DNA of 54,157 nucleotides from Halomonas ramblicola (GCF_030409215.1 NZ_JAUFPL010000016.1:1-54157), one strand, 5' to 3'. Counted from the first letter of the stretch, positions 42,770 to 52,975 are shown. Notes: generated by a model from the letters alone, not told the origin. Numbers and translations: made by a program.

Positions 42770-45700
42770 GTGTCCGACGTGACCACCGCCGTTTCTCCCC
42801 CTTCAGACGCCATCTCGGACGCCGACCGGCTGCGTGACCTGCGCCGTCGGCTGGACGACGTCATGCTGCGCGACCGGCCGGCCCTGGAGAAGCGCCTGGG
42901 CGGCCTGGCGCGCCGGCTCGAGGAGGGCAAGCCGGTGGATCGCGGCCTGCCCCGGGTAGCCGAGGCGGTCGAGGCGTCCCGGGCGCGGGTGGCGCGGCGC
43001 AGCGCACGGCCGGTGACCCTGAACTATCCCCCCGCACTGCCGGTGGCCGAGCGCCGTGAGGAGATCCTCCGTGCGCTTTCCGACCACCAGGTGGTGGTGG
43101 TGGCCGGCGAGACCGGTTCCGGCAAGACCACCCAGCTGCCCAAGCTGTGCCTGGAACTGGGGCTGGGGCGGCGCGGCCTGGTCGGCCACACCCAGCCGCG
43201 GCGCCTGGCCGCCCGCTCGGTGGCGGCGCGCCTGGCCGAGGAGCTCGAGACCCCGCTGGGCGAGCAGGTGGGCTATCAGGTGCGCTTCACCGACCAGAGC
43301 GGCGACGACACCCAGGTCAAGCTGATGACCGACGGCATCCTGCTGGCCGAGACCCGCCACGACCCCGACCTGCGCCGCTACGAGGCGATCATCATCGACG
43401 AGGCCCACGAACGCAGCCTCAACATCGACTTCCTGCTCGGCTACCTCAAGCGGCTCACCGCCCGGCGCCCCGACCTCAAGGTGATCATCACCTCGGCGAC
43501 CATCGACGTGGAGCGCTTCGCCGAGCACTTCGGCGAGCCGGGGCGCCCGGCCCCGGTGGTGGAGGTCTCCGGACGCACCTATCCGGTGGAGGTGCGCTAC
43601 CGTCCGCTGGTGCGCGAGGCCGACGACGAGGCCGATCGCACCCTGCAGGAGGGCATCCTGCAGGCCGTGGAGGAGATCGAGGGGATCGAGCGCGACAAGC
43701 GCTGGTTCCACGGCCCCCGCGACATCCTGGTGTTCCTGCCCGGCGAGCGCGAGATCCGCGAGACCGCCGATACCCTGCGCCGCGCCGACCTGCGCGGCAC
43801 CGAGATCCTGCCGCTCTATGCGCGGCTCTCCAACGCCGAGCAGAACCGCGTCTTCGCGCCCCACGCCGGGCGGCGCATCGTGCTGGCCACCAACGTGGCG
43901 GAAACCTCGCTCACCGTGCCGGGCATCCGCTACGTCATCGACCCGGGGCTGGTCCGCATCAGTCGCTACAGCTATCGCGCCAAGATTCAGCGCCTGCCGG
44001 TGGAACCGGTCAGCCAGGCCAGCGCCGACCAGCGCAAGGGGCGCTGTGGCCGGATCGCCGAAGGCGTGTGCATCCGCCTCTACGACGAAGAGGACTTCCT
44101 CTCCCGGCCCGAGTTCACCGACCCCGAGATCCGCCGCACCAACCTGGCCTCGGTGATCCTGTCGATGCTGTCGCTGCTGTCATTGAAACCCGATGACATC
44201 GAGGCCTTCCCCTTCGTCGACCCGCCCGACTCGCGCTTCGTCAACGACGGCTTCCGGCTGCTCTTCGAGCTGGGCGCGGTGGACGACGCCAAGCGTCTGT
44301 CGCCCATCGGGCGCAAGCTGGCCCGGCTGCCCATCGACCCGCGCCTGGCGCGCATGGTGCTGGCCGGGGCCGAGCAGGGCTGCCTGCGCGAGGTGCTGAT
44401 CGTGGTCGCCGGCCTGGCCGTGCAGGACCCCCGCGACCGCCCGGCGGAGAAGCGCGAGGCCGCCGACCAGGCCCACCGCCGCTGGCAGGACCCGGACTCC
44501 GACTTCGTGGCCCTGCTCAACCTCTGGCACGGTTTCGAGGCGGCCCGCGAGGCGCTCTCCGGCAACCAGCTGCGGCGCTGGTGCAAGGAGCACTACATCA
44601 ACTACCTGCGGATGCGCGAGTGGCACGACACCTTCCGCCAGCTGCGCCAGCTGCTGCGCGACATGGAGATCGAGGTGCCGCCGCCCGCGCCGCTGCCCGA
44701 ACCCCCAGCAGGAAGAGAGGAGCGCGACGAGGTCCGCGCCCAGGCACGCCGCCGCGCCGCCGTGGCCCTGCACCAGGCGCTGCTGCCCGGGCTGCTCTCG
44801 CACCTGGGCCTGCTCAACGAGAACCGCGAGTACCTCGGTGCCCGTAACCGCAAGTTCGTCATCCACCCCGGTTCGGGGCTGGCGAAGAAGTCGCCCAAGT
44901 GGCTGATGGCCTTCGAGCTGGTGGAGACCTCGCGGCTCTTCGCGCGCACCGTGGCGAAGATCGATCCGCAGTGGATCGAGCCGCTGGCCGGGCACCTGGT
45001 CAAGCGCAGCTACGCGGAACCCCACTGGGAGATGAAGCGCGCCCAGGTGGTGGCGAAGGAGCAGGTGACCCTGTTCGGCCTGCCCATCGTCAGCGGCCGC
45101 AAGGTGCACTATGGCCCCATTGCCCCACAGGAGTCCCGGGAGCTGTTCATCCGTCGCGCCCTGGTGGAAGGCGAGTTCAGGACCCGCGGCGAGTTCTTCG
45201 CCCACAACCGGGCGCTGGTCGAGGAGGTCGAGGACCTGGAGGACCGCGCCCGCAAGCGTGACATCCTGGTGGACGAGGAGACGCTGTTCGCCTTCTACGA
45301 CGAGCGCATTCCCGCGGATATCGTCAACGGCAAGGGCTTCGAGGCGTGGCGCCGGAAGGCCGAGGCCGACGATCCCGACATCCTCAAGTTCGACCGCTCA
45401 GCGCTGCTGGCCCGCGAGGCCAGCGAGGTCACCCAGGCGGACTACCCGGACGAGCTCGTGCTGAACGGGGTGCGCTATCCGCTCGCCTATCATTTCGAAC
45501 CCGGGGCGCCCGACGACGGCGTGACCCTGACCGTGCCGGCGGCCATGCTGCCGCAGCTCCCCCTGGCGCGCCTGGAGTGGCTGGTGCCGGGGCTGCTGCG
45601 CGAGAAGTGCATCGCCCTGATGAAGTCGCTGCCCAAGGCGATCCGCCGCCAGGTGGTGCCGATTCCCGACTGGGTGGATGCCGCCCTGGAGGCCATGGCG

Positions 45701-46801
45701 CCGGACGACGTGCCGCTCAGCGAGGCGCTGGGCGAGTTCCTGCGCCGCAAGACCGGGGTACGCGTCCATCCCGACGACTGGCATCTCGACCAGTTGGAGC
45801 CCCACCTGGTGATGAACCTGCGCGTGGTCGACCACGACGGCCGGGTGCTGGGGCAGGGGCGTGACGCCCGCGAGCTGGAGCGGCGCTTCGAGGAGGCGGC
45901 GGGGCAGGGGGCCCGCGCCCTGACCGCCGAGGCCAGCCTCGAGGCCCCGGTGGAGGGGCTGCCCGAGCAGGCGCTGCCCGAGTCGCGGGTGACCACCCAG
46001 GCCGGTATCCGGGTCGAGGCCTATCCGGCCCTGGTCGCCGACGGCGAGGCCTTCCGGGTGGAGCTCTTCGATCACGTCGACAAGGCGCGTGAGGCCCATC
46101 GCGACGGCGTGGTACGCCTGGCCAGGAGGCGCCTGCCCGACCCGGTGCGTGCGATCGAACGGCTCGAGGGACTCGACACCTGTGCGCTGCTGTTCGCCAA
46201 GGTGGGCAGCAAGCGACAACTGGTCGACGACGTGGTGACGGCGGTCTTCCAGCAAGTGATTGCCGTGGACCCGCTGCCACGTTCGGCGGCCGAGCTGGAG
46301 GCGCGGCTCGCCGTGACCCGGGCCGACCTGGTGCCCCATGCCGAGAACCTGGTGGCCACCCTGAAGAACGCCCTGGAGGGTCACCTGGCCGTGACCAAGG
46401 CGCTGAAAGGCAACCTCAATCTGGCCCTGGCGCTGGTCTACAGTGACCTCAAGGCCCAGATGGCGCGGTTGGTGCATCCGGGATTCGTCGCCGAGGCGGG
46501 GCAATGGCTGGCGGAATATCCTCGCTACATGGAGGCCGCCCGGATCCGCCTGGAGAAGGCACCCAGGGAGCGCATGCGTGACCAGATGCATATGCAGGAA
46601 GTGCAGGAGTTCGAGTCCCGGCTGGCCGCCCGACGCGAGAGCGAACGGCGCGGCGGGGTCGAGGACCCGGCACTCGTCGAGTTCGGCTGGTGGATCGAGG
46701 AGTTGCGCGTGTCGCTCTTCGCCCAGCAGCTGGGCACCCGATTCCCGGTCTCCGCGAAGCGCCTCGAGAAGCGCTGGGCGGAGATCACCGGACGCGGCTG
46801 A
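42770..46801 (+). CDS. hrpA: ATP-dependent RNA helicase HrpA
   Basis: The 1343-residue protein is a DEAH-box helicase: Walker A GETGSGKTTQLPKL, motif Ib HTQPRRLAARSVA, DEAH in IIDEAHERSLNIDF, SAT in ITSATIDVERF, and motif VI QRKGRCGRIAEG. After the helicase core come the winged-helix/HA2 region and the long DUF3418 C-terminal domain, characteristic of bacterial HrpA (about 1300 residues). It is linked to ribosome rescue and mRNA processing. The start is taken as GTG at 42770 (SDVTTAV...), with GGAG five bases before; an in-frame upstream extension to 42725 begins in the terminator hairpin and is rejected. Confidence 0.93.
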   Translation: MSDVTTAVSPPSDAISDADRLRDLRRRLDDVMLRDRPALEKRLGGLARRLEEGKPVDRGLPRVAEAVEASRARVARRSARPVTLNYPPALPVAERREEILRALSDHQVVVVAGETGSGKTTQLPKLCLELGLGRRGLVGHTQPRRLAARSVAARLAEELETPLGEQVGYQVRFTDQSGDDTQVKLMTDGILLAETRHDPDLRRYEAIIIDEAHERSLNIDFLLGYLKRLTARRPDLKVIITSATIDVERFAEHFGEPGRPAPVVEVSGRTYPVEVRYRPLVREADDEADRTLQEGILQAVEEIEGIERDKRWFHGPRDILVFLPGEREIRETADTLRRADLRGTEILPLYARLSNAEQNRVFAPHAGRRIVLATNVAETSLTVPGIRYVIDPGLVRISRYSYRAKIQRLPVEPVSQASADQRKGRCGRIAEGVCIRLYDEEDFLSRPEFTDPEIRRTNLASVILSMLSLLSLKPDDIEAFPFVDPPDSRFVNDGFRLLFELGAVDDAKRLSPIGRKLARLPIDPRLARMVLAGAEQGCLREVLIVVAGLAVQDPRDRPAEKREAADQAHRRWQDPDSDFVALLNLWHGFEAAREALSGNQLRRWCKEHYINYLRMREWHDTFRQLRQLLRDMEIEVPPPAPLPEPPAGREERDEVRAQARRRAAVALHQALLPGLLSHLGLLNENREYLGARNRKFVIHPGSGLAKKSPKWLMAFELVETSRLFARTVAKIDPQWIEPLAGHLVKRSYAEPHWEMKRAQVVAKEQVTLFGLPIVSGRKVHYGPIAPQESRELFIRRALVEGEFRTRGEFFAHNRALVEEVEDLEDRARKRDILVDEETLFAFYDERIPADIVNGKGFEAWRRKAEADDPDILKFDRSALLAREASEVTQADYPDELVLNGVRYPLAYHFEPGAPDDGVTLTVPAAMLPQLPLARLEWLVPGLLREKCIALMKSLPKAIRRQVVPIPDWVDAALEAMAPDDVPLSEALGEFLRRKTGVRVHPDDWHLDQLEPHLVMNLRVVDHDGRVLGQGRDARELERRFEEAAGQGARALTAEASLEAPVEGLPEQALPESRVTTQAGIRVEAYPALVADGEAFRVELFDHVDKAREAHRDGVVRLARRRLPDPVRAIERLEGLDTCALLFAKVGSKRQLVDDVVTAVFQQVIAVDPLPRSAAELEARLAVTRADLVPHAENLVATLKNALEGHLAVTKALKGNLNLALALVYSDLKAQMARLVHPGFVAEAGQWLAEYPRYMEAARIRLEKAPRERMRDQMHMQEVQEFESRLAARRESERRGGVEDPALVEFGWWIEELRVSLFAQQLGTRFPVSAKRLEKRWAEITGRG

Positions 46802-46836
46802 GGCGCGGCCCAGGGGCCGCAGCAAGGGAGAACAGC

Positions 46837-47967
46837 ATGACCCAAGTGGTGATCACCGGTACGGGACTCTTCACGCCGGCGCACGCCATCGACAACGACG
46901 CCCTGGTGGCCACCTTCAATGCCTGGGTGGATGCCGAGAATGCGCGGCGAGCCGAGGCGGGCGTCGAGGAACGCCTGGAGCCTTCCAGCAGCGATTTCAT
47001 CGTCAAGGCCTCGGGCATCCATAGCCGCTACGTGCTGGACGCCGAGGGCATCCTCGATCCCGGGCGCATGCGCCCGCGCCTGCGCGAGCGCAGCGACGAC
47101 GAGCCCTCCATCCAGTGCGAGATGGGACTCTCCGCGGCGCGCGAGGCCCTCGACGGGGCGGGGGTGGCAGCCGCCGATATCGACCTGGTGATCGTCGGTT
47201 GCTCCAACCTGGAGCGGCCCTACCCGGCGGTGGCCGTGGAACTCCAGGCCGCCCTCGGCGCCGGCGGCTACGCCTTCGACATGAACGTGGCCTGCAGCTC
47301 GGCCACCTTCGCCATCGAGACCGCGGCCAACGCCATCCGCGCCGGCAGCGCCGGACGCGCCCTGGTGGTCAACCCCGAGATCTGCTCGGCGCACCTCAAC
47401 TTTCGAGACCGCGACAGCCACTTCATCTTCGGCGACGCCTGCACCGCCATCGTGCTGGAGCGCGACGACCTGGCCGTCGCCGAGGTGCGCTTCGAGGTCC
47501 TCGGCACCCGGCTCGTCACCCGCTTCTCCAACGCCATCCGCAACAACGCCGGCTTCCTCAATCGGGTCACCGACAGCGACCCCCAGGCCCTGGACAAGCT
47601 GTTCGTCCAGGAGGGGCGTCGTGTCTTCAAGGAGGTGTGCCCCCTGGTGGCGGCGCTGATCGGCGAGCACCTGGCGAGCCTGTCGCTGTCGGGCGGCGAC
47701 CTGGCGCGGCTCTGGCTGCACCAGGCCAACTGCCACATGAACGACCTGATCGCCCGCCGGGTGCTGGGTCGCGACCCCGAGGAGCGCGAGGCACCGGTGA
47801 TCCTCGACCGCTACGCCAACACCAGCTCGGCGGGCTCGATCATTGCCTTCCACCTGCATCACGCCGACCTCGAGGACGGCGAGCTCGGCGTCATCTGCTC
47901 CTTCGGCGCCGGCTACAGCGCCGGCAGCGTGGTGGTGCGGCGTGCACGGGTCGGTGCGGCGGGATGA
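46837..47967 (+). CDS. Beta-ketoacyl-ACP synthase III family protein (FabH-like)
   Basis: The 376-residue protein has the thiolase fold and complete KAS III triad: Cys153 in [15 protein letters not shown], His295 in [11 protein letters not shown] and Asn328 in [10 protein letters not shown]. It is longer than FabH by about 50 residues, with an N-terminal insert ([15 protein letters not shown]), like the FabH homologues of Pseudomonas that condense medium-chain acyl-CoA with malonyl-ACP. The precise substrate is inferred. AAGGGAG precedes the ATG. Confidence 0.88.
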   Translation: MTQVVITGTGLFTPAHAIDNDALVATFNAWVDAENARRAEAGVEERLEPSSSDFIVKASGIHSRYVLDAEGILDPGRMRPRLRERSDDEPSIQCEMGLSAAREALDGAGVAAADIDLVIVGCSNLERPYPAVAVELQAALGAGGYAFDMNVACSSATFAIETAANAIRAGSAGRALVVNPEICSAHLNFRDRDSHFIFGDACTAIVLERDDLAVAEVRFEVLGTRLVTRFSNAIRNNAGFLNRVTDSDPQALDKLFVQEGRRVFKEVCPLVAALIGEHLASLSLSGGDLARLWLHQANCHMNDLIARRVLGRDPEEREAPVILDRYANTSSAGSIIAFHLHHADLEDGELGVICSFGAGYSAGSVVVRRARVGAAG

Positions 47968-47992
47968 CATGGACAACCACAGGGAGGCAGGC

Positions 47993-48769
47993 ATGAGGCA
48001 AGGAGACAGGGACGGCGGGCGCGCCGGCGTAGTCATGGTGGCGTTGATGGCGGTGGTGCTGCTGGGCGGCTGTGCCAGCACCGGCACGCCGGAGGAGCGC
48101 CACCCCGACGATCCCTGGGAGGACTTCAACCGCAAGGTGTTCGCCTTCAACGAGGTGGTCGATCGTTACGCCCTCAAGCCGGTGGCACGCGGCTATCGCT
48201 TCGTCACCCCGGATCCGGTGCAGACTGGGGTGGGAAACTTCTTCGCCAATCTGGGCGAGCCGCGCACCGCGCTTAACAGCCTGTTGCAGGGCAAGCCGGG
48301 CAACGCCGGCGTCGCCACGGCGCGCTTCCTGATCAACACCACGGTGGGCATCGGCGGCCTGTGGGACTTCGCCACCCACATGGAGATCACCGGTCGCGAG
48401 GAGGACTTCGGCCAGACCCTGGGGGCCTGGGGGGTCGGCGAAGGGCCCTACCTGGTGCTGCCGTTGCTGGGGCCGAGTACGGTGCGCGACACCGGCGGCC
48501 TGCCGGTGGACGGGTACACCTATCCCACCACCTACGTGGAAGACGACGCCGTGCGCCTCGGCCTCACGGCGCTGCGGGTGGTGGATATCCGGGCCGGCCT
48601 GCTGGACCGGGAGGAACTGATTCGCGGCGATCGCTACAGCTTCATCCGCGACGCCTGGCTGCAGCAGCGCCGCTATGAGGTCAGCGACGGCGAACTCGGC
48701 GACGACCCCTTCGCCAGCGACGAGTTCGAGTTCGACGACGCCGATTTCGATGACGCCTTTTCCGACTGA
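47993..48769 (+). CDS. mlaA: MlaA (VacJ) outer-membrane lipid asymmetry lipoprotein
   Basis: The 258-residue protein has a lipoprotein signal with lipobox LLGGC (Cys27), then the MlaA core: DPWEDFNRKVFAFNEVVDRY, GNFFANLGEPRTALNSLLQG, DFGQTLGAWGVGEGPYLVLP and a GPSTVRDT motif. MlaA forms a ring in the outer membrane, removing phospholipids from the outer leaflet with the MlaFEDB system. AGGGAGG precedes the ATG at 47993; an upstream ATG at 47969 has a worse site. It ends in an unusually acidic tail (DEFEFDDADFDDAFSD). It is followed 9 bp later by the PP2C gene. Confidence 0.94.
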   Translation: MRQGDRDGGRAGVVMVALMAVVLLGGCASTGTPEERHPDDPWEDFNRKVFAFNEVVDRYALKPVARGYRFVTPDPVQTGVGNFFANLGEPRTALNSLLQGKPGNAGVATARFLINTTVGIGGLWDFATHMEITGREEDFGQTLGAWGVGEGPYLVLPLLGPSTVRDTGGLPVDGYTYPTTYVEDDAVRLGLTALRVVDIRAGLLDREELIRGDRYSFIRDAWLQQRRYEVSDGELGDDPFASDEFEFDDADFDDAFSD

Positions 48770-48778
48770 GGCCCTGGC

Positions 48779-49957
48779 ATGGATCGTCTTAAGCAGCTGA
48801 TCGGCGTGATCGACTTCCCGGGCCAGGCCCGGGACGACCTCGCCGAGACCATCGCCCGCGACGGCCTGGCGGTGATGGCCGTGGACAGCCCCGAGGAACT
48901 GCCACCCGAGGTGTCGCTGGTGGTAGCCCATGTCCGGGCGGTACCGCCCGCCGCCTGGTCTGCCTTGAGCGAACGGTTGCCCACCCTGGTGGTCAGCGAC
49001 AGCCGACAGGCCCCGGAACTGCTCACCGCCGTGGATGCCGGCCTGGTGGACTACATCGTCGAGCCTCGGCGACACGGCCAGCTGCTGCGCCGCATGATCC
49101 GCAAGGTGATCGAGCTGCGCGACCTGGAGGATGCCCGGCGCCGCGACCAGGCCCAACTGGAGGAGCTCAACGAGACGCTGGAAACCCACCTGGCCATGCT
49201 GCGCCTCGACCAGCAGGCGGGAGGGCAGATCCAGCGCAAGATGCTGCCGGCCCGCCCCCAGACGCTGGGCGGCGTCACCTGCGATTATTGGTTCGCTCCC
49301 TCGCTCTACCTCTCCGGCGACTTCCTCGACTTCCAGCGCCTCGACGAGCGTCACCTGCTGTTCTACTTCGCCGACGTCTCCGGCCACGGCGCCTCCTCGG
49401 CCTTCGTCACCGTGCTGCTCAAGTACCTGGCCAATCGCTGGCAGGCGGAATGGGATGGGACGAATCCCGAGGGCGTGCCACCGCGCTGGCTGGCCGACCT
49501 CAACCGCGAACTGCTGGATACCGGCATCGGCAAGCACGCCACTTTGTTCGTCGGTATCATTGACCTGGAGCGTCGCTATCTTCACTATTCGCTGGGCGCA
49601 CAGCTCCCCATGCCGCTGCTGGTGGCCGACGGCGAAGTCCATCCGCTGGCCGGCGAGGGCATGCCGGTGGGGCTGTTTCCCGGGGCGGATTACCCGGTGC
49701 TCGGCTACGAGCTACCGGAGAACTTCCGCTTATGCCTGTGTTCGGATGGAGTATTGGAGTGCCTGCCGGGCGATACGCTCGACATGCGGCTCAGGGAGCT
49801 TGAGCGGCGGGTCCTGGCCAGCGCCACACTGGAGGACCTGCGGGGTAGCCTGGCCCTCGGCTTGCCGGACGGCGATGCCGCCGATGGCGACGAGGAGCAC
49901 GAAGCGCTGCCCGATGACCTGACGATCATGATGTTGAGCGGATTTGGCCAATGTTGA
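48779..49957 (+). CDS. RssB-like regulator: degenerate receiver plus SpoIIE/PP2C phosphatase
   Basis: The 392-residue protein has a receiver-like N-terminal domain (to about residue 115), a coiled-coil linker (RDQAQLEELNETLETHLAML) and a PP2C phosphatase domain with SGDFLDF (Asp181), FADVSGHG, CSDGVLE and DDLTIMML as metal-binding motifs. In the receiver the phospho-acceptor position reads SLVVAHVRA without Asp, and the conserved Lys region is YIVEPRR. The architecture is that of RssB of Pseudomonas, which regulates RpoS. A separate STAS gene overlaps its end by 7 bp, as in Pseudomonas, so it may dephosphorylate that partner. Confidence 0.82.
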   Translation: MDRLKQLIGVIDFPGQARDDLAETIARDGLAVMAVDSPEELPPEVSLVVAHVRAVPPAAWSALSERLPTLVVSDSRQAPELLTAVDAGLVDYIVEPRRHGQLLRRMIRKVIELRDLEDARRRDQAQLEELNETLETHLAMLRLDQQAGGQIQRKMLPARPQTLGGVTCDYWFAPSLYLSGDFLDFQRLDERHLLFYFADVSGHGASSAFVTVLLKYLANRWQAEWDGTNPEGVPPRWLADLNRELLDTGIGKHATLFVGIIDLERRYLHYSLGAQLPMPLLVADGEVHPLAGEGMPVGLFPGADYPVLGYELPENFRLCLCSDGVLECLPGDTLDMRLRELERRVLASATLEDLRGSLALGLPDGDAADGDEEHEALPDDLTIMMLSGFGQC

Positions 49958-50460
49958 CTCATGAAGGACGCATCAAGGCGGCATTCGACGCCGGAGTCTT
50001 CGTGCTGAAGCTCTGTGGCGATGTTCGCCTGACCCTGTGTGCCACCCTGGACCGTCAGGCCCGGCAACTCGCCGAGACGCCTGGGCTGGAGACGTTGATC
50101 GTCGACCTGCGAGACGCCACCAACATCGACTCCACCGCGCTGGGTTTCCTGGCCAAGGTGGCCATGGCGGTGCAGGGGCGCCTCGCCGAACGTCCCACCA
50201 TCGTCGCCGACAATCCCGATATCCGGCGCATGCTGGATGTCATGGGCTTCTCCGGCTACTTCACCTTGATGGATGCCCCCATCACCGAGACCCGTGAGCT
50301 CCATGAGCTGCCCGAGGTCCCCTGCGACGTTGAGGAGACCCGCCAGCGGATCCTCGAGGCACACCGCATCCTGATGCGCATGAACGAGCACAACCGCGAG
50401 GAGTTCCAGCCCCTGGTGGAGATGCTCGAGGCCCAGGAGGCCACCTCGCACCATCACTGA
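49951..50460 (+). CDS. STAS-domain anti-sigma factor antagonist
   Basis: The 169-residue protein has a STAS domain (residues about 8-110) with the conserved phosphorylation site DATNIDSTALGFL (Ser61/Thr62) and LRDATNID in the expected strand-helix turn. The C-terminal 50 residues are a helical extension (ETRQRILEAHRILMRMNEHN). It overlaps the PP2C gene, so the two most likely form a partner-switch pair: phosphorylated antagonist dephosphorylated by the PP2C. The cognate kinase is not in this window. Confidence 0.85.
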   Translation: MLTHEGRIKAAFDAGVFVLKLCGDVRLTLCATLDRQARQLAETPGLETLIVDLRDATNIDSTALGFLAKVAMAVQGRLAERPTIVADNPDIRRMLDVMGFSGYFTLMDAPITETRELHELPEVPCDVEETRQRILEAHRILMRMNEHNREEFQPLVEMLEAQEATSHHH

Positions 50461-50506
50461 GCCGCCGGATGGAAAGGGCTATCGCGCGTTGGCCTGATAC
50501 ATGCCT

Positions 50507-50643
50507 GTAGGAGGGAACGGTCCGGCGTTCCGGCTATGCATCGCGACTGGCGCCGTCAGGCGCCCCGGTGGTGTCGGTATCGTTGGGGTGGCTACCGCCG
50601 GGGAGGCCTTCGGCCTCCATCGCCCAATGAATTGGCCTCCTAC
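50507..50643. repeat. Intergenic palindromic element (REP/MITE-like), 137 bp
   Basis: The element is bounded by inverted repeats GTAGGAGG (50507-50514) and CCTCCTAC (50636-50643). It contains three nested palindromes: GGCGCC-GTCA-GGCGCC (50549-50564), GGAGGCC-TTC-GGCCTCC (50602-50618) and CCAAT-GA-ATTGG (50624-50635). No open frame. It lies between two convergent genes, where REP-type elements usually sit, and could also act as a bidirectional terminator. Confidence 0.6.
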
Positions 50644-50686
50644 CGGGCGGTACCACGCCAAAGCGCCAAGAACCTGATCTCTTGGC

Positions 50687-51625
50687 TCAGCCCTTCCTCA
50701 GCTCGGCCAGCAGGCTTTCCAGCTTGCGCTGGTCGGCCATGAACTTCCGGATCCCCTCGGCCAGCTTCTCGGTGGCCATGGCGTCCTCGTTGAGCGCCCA
50801 GCGGAACTCCGCCTCGTCCAGCGGCTCCGGCGGGTGGGTTTCGGCGTCCTGGGGGGTGAGGCGAGGCGTCAGGCTGCCCCGGGTCTCGGCCAGTTCCTCG
50901 AGCAGCTTCGGCGAGATGGTCAGCCGGTCGCAGCCGGCCAGGGAGAGGATCTCGCCGCTGTTGCGGAAGCTGGCGCCCATCACCACGGTGTGGTAGCCAT
51001 GCCCCTTGTAGTGGTCGTAGATCCGCTTCACCGACTGCACGCCCGGGTCGCGATCGCCGTCGAAGTCGGCGTCGGGTTCCTGGGCCTTGTGCCAGTCGAG
51101 GATGCGGCCCACGAAGGGCGAGACCAGGGTGACGCCGGCGTCGGCGCAGGCCTGGGCCTGGGCGAAGCTGAACAGCAGGGTGAGGTTGGTATGGATGCCT
51201 TCGCGTTCCAGCTGGCGGGCGGCGCAAATGCCTTCCCAGGTGGAGGCCACCTTGATCAGGATGCGCTCGGGGCCGACGCCGTGCCGACCGTAGCGCTCGA
51301 TCAGCGAGCGGGCGCGGGCCAGGGTGGCCTCGGTGTCGAAGGAGAGCCGGGCGCTGACCTCGGTGGAGACGTAGCCAGGCACCAGTTCGCTGATCTCGCT
51401 GCCGATCTCCACCGCCACGGCATCCAGGGCGTCGTCCATGTCGATGGCCCGACGGGCGAGTTCGGCCAGGCGGTCGCGCCGCGCCTCCTGCTGGGCGGCC
51501 TGCAGGATCAGCGAGGGATTGGTGGTGGCGTCGGTGGGCTGGAAGCGGCGGATCGCCTCGATGTCGCCGGTATCGGCGACCACCGTGGTCATCGCCTTGA
51601 GTTGCGAAAGCAGGTCGTCGGGCAT
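50687..51625 (-). CDS. tal: Transaldolase
   Basis: The 312-residue protein is a class I transaldolase (TalB type): [10 protein letters not shown] near residue 32, [10 protein letters not shown] with Schiff-base Lys125, [18 protein letters not shown] and VMGASFRN. It interconverts sedoheptulose-7-phosphate and glyceraldehyde-3-phosphate in the pentose phosphate pathway. The ATG at 51625 follows GAGGAGCCC; a longer frame to 51658 is not needed. Proximity to the STAS/PP2C/mlaA genes resembles the Pseudomonas arrangement. Confidence 0.95.
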   Translation of the reverse strand: MPDDLLSQLKAMTTVVADTGDIEAIRRFQPTDATTNPSLILQAAQQEARRDRLAELARRAIDMDDALDAVAVEIGSEISELVPGYVSTEVSARLSFDTEATLARARSLIERYGRHGVGPERILIKVASTWEGICAARQLEREGIHTNLTLLFSFAQAQACADAGVTLVSPFVGRILDWHKAQEPDADFDGDRDPGVQSVKRIYDHYKGHGYHTVVMGASFRNSGEILSLAGCDRLTISPKLLEELAETRGSLTPRLTPQDAETHPPEPLDEAEFRWALNEDAMATEKLAEGIRKFMADQRKLESLLAELRKG

Positions 51626-51713
51626 GGATCTGGGCTCCTCGTGTATCGAGCCCTCCACTCTAGCAAGCCTGCCCGATAGCGAACAGGCGCCGGCAGGCGC
51701 GGCGATCCTGGGG

Positions 51714-51719
51714 TATAAT
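51714..51719 (+). promoter_or_regulatory. Candidate -10 of the Bcr/CflA gene
   Basis: A consensus TATAAT lies about 45 bp before the start codon. No good -35 box is seen 16-18 bp upstream. Confidence 0.45.
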
Positions 51720-51764
51720 TAGCGTCCTATTCAATTCGTCATCCACCTCAACCGGGGAGCCGCC

Positions 51765-52949
51765 TTGACTCTCGACGCCCGTCGCCTGGCCCTGCTGGTC
51801 GCCGCCAACACCGCCCTGGCCCCCTTCGCCATCGACGCCTACCTGCCGGCCATGGCCGCCCTGGCGGATGCCGTCGGCGCCAGCATTCACCACACCGAGC
51901 TGTCGCTCTCCAGCTTCCTGGCCGGCTTCGCCCTGGGCCAGCTGGTGTTCGGCCCGGTCTCCGACCGGGTGGGGCGCAAGCCGGTGCTGCTCGGCGGCCT
52001 GGTGGTCTTCCTGCTGGCCAGCCTGGTGATCACCGGCGTGGACTCGCTTCCCGAACTGCTGGGCTGGCGCTTCGTCCAGGCGCTGGGCGGCGGCGCCACG
52101 GTGGTCAACTCGGCGGCCATCGTGCGCGACTGCTTCCACGGGCGTGAGGCGGCCAGGGTGATGTCGACCATGGCAATCATCATGCTGATGGCGCCGCTGG
52201 TAGCGCCGGTGGTGGGCAGTGGATTGCTCTACCTGGCCGACTGGTGGCTGATCTTCGTCTTCCTGGCCACCTATGCCGCCTTCCTGATCTGGCTGATGGG
52301 CACCCGCTTGCCGGAGACCCGGGCACCCGGCGAGTCGGCGACCACGCTGCGCCAGGTATTGGCGAACTACGCCTCCGTGCTGGGCGACCGCCAGGCCATG
52401 GGTTACGTCTCGGCCGCCGCCATGTCCTTCGCCGGCCTGTTCGCCTTCGTCACCGCCTCGCCGTTTCTCTACCTGGAGCACTTCGGCCTGACCCCGTCGC
52501 TGTATCCGCTGGTGTTCGGGGTCAACGTCCTGACCATGGTGGCCTCCAACCGCCTCAACATCCGCCTGCTGAGATGGCGCAGCCCCCAGCAGAACCTGCG
52601 TCTGGGACTGGCCATCCAGCTGGCCGCGGCGGTGGGCCTGGGGCTGATGGTGGTCACCGGGCTGGAATCGCTCGCCACCATGGTGCCGCTGATCATGGCC
52701 TTCGCCGGCACCATCGGGCTGATCGCCCCCAACGCCATCACCTCGCTGCTCGACCGCTTCCATCACATGAGCGCCACCGCCGCGGCGCTGCAGGGCAGCG
52801 TGCAGTTCTCCTGTGGGGCGCTGGCCGGGGTGCTGGTGGGGGCCTTCGAGGTGGACAGCGCCTGGCCCATGGTTGGCACCATGCTCGGTGCCTCGCTGCT
52901 GGCCAACCTGGGCATCCGCGTGCTGGCGGGCCGGGTGGCGCCGGCCTGA
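51765..52949 (+). CDS. Bcr/CflA-family drug-resistance MFS transporter
   Basis: The 394-residue protein has twelve predicted membrane segments. DAYLPAMAALADAVG in TM1, GQLVFGPVSDRVGRKPVLLGG as the MFS motif A between TM2 and TM3, and GWRFVQALGGGATVVNSAAIVRD in TM4 are signatures of Bcr/CflA proton antiporters. The start is a TTG at 51765 after GGGGAG; no ATG lies nearby in frame. Substrates are unknown. Divergent from tal. Confidence 0.88.
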   Translation: MTLDARRLALLVAANTALAPFAIDAYLPAMAALADAVGASIHHTELSLSSFLAGFALGQLVFGPVSDRVGRKPVLLGGLVVFLLASLVITGVDSLPELLGWRFVQALGGGATVVNSAAIVRDCFHGREAARVMSTMAIIMLMAPLVAPVVGSGLLYLADWWLIFVFLATYAAFLIWLMGTRLPETRAPGESATTLRQVLANYASVLGDRQAMGYVSAAAMSFAGLFAFVTASPFLYLEHFGLTPSLYPLVFGVNVLTMVASNRLNIRLLRWRSPQQNLRLGLAIQLAAAVGLGLMVVTGLESLATMVPLIMAFAGTIGLIAPNAITSLLDRFHHMSATAAALQGSVQFSCGALAGVLVGAFEVDSAWPMVGTMLGASLLANLGIRVLAGRVAPA

Positions 52950-52975
52950 GACGCCGATGCGCTCGGGCGTCATGG

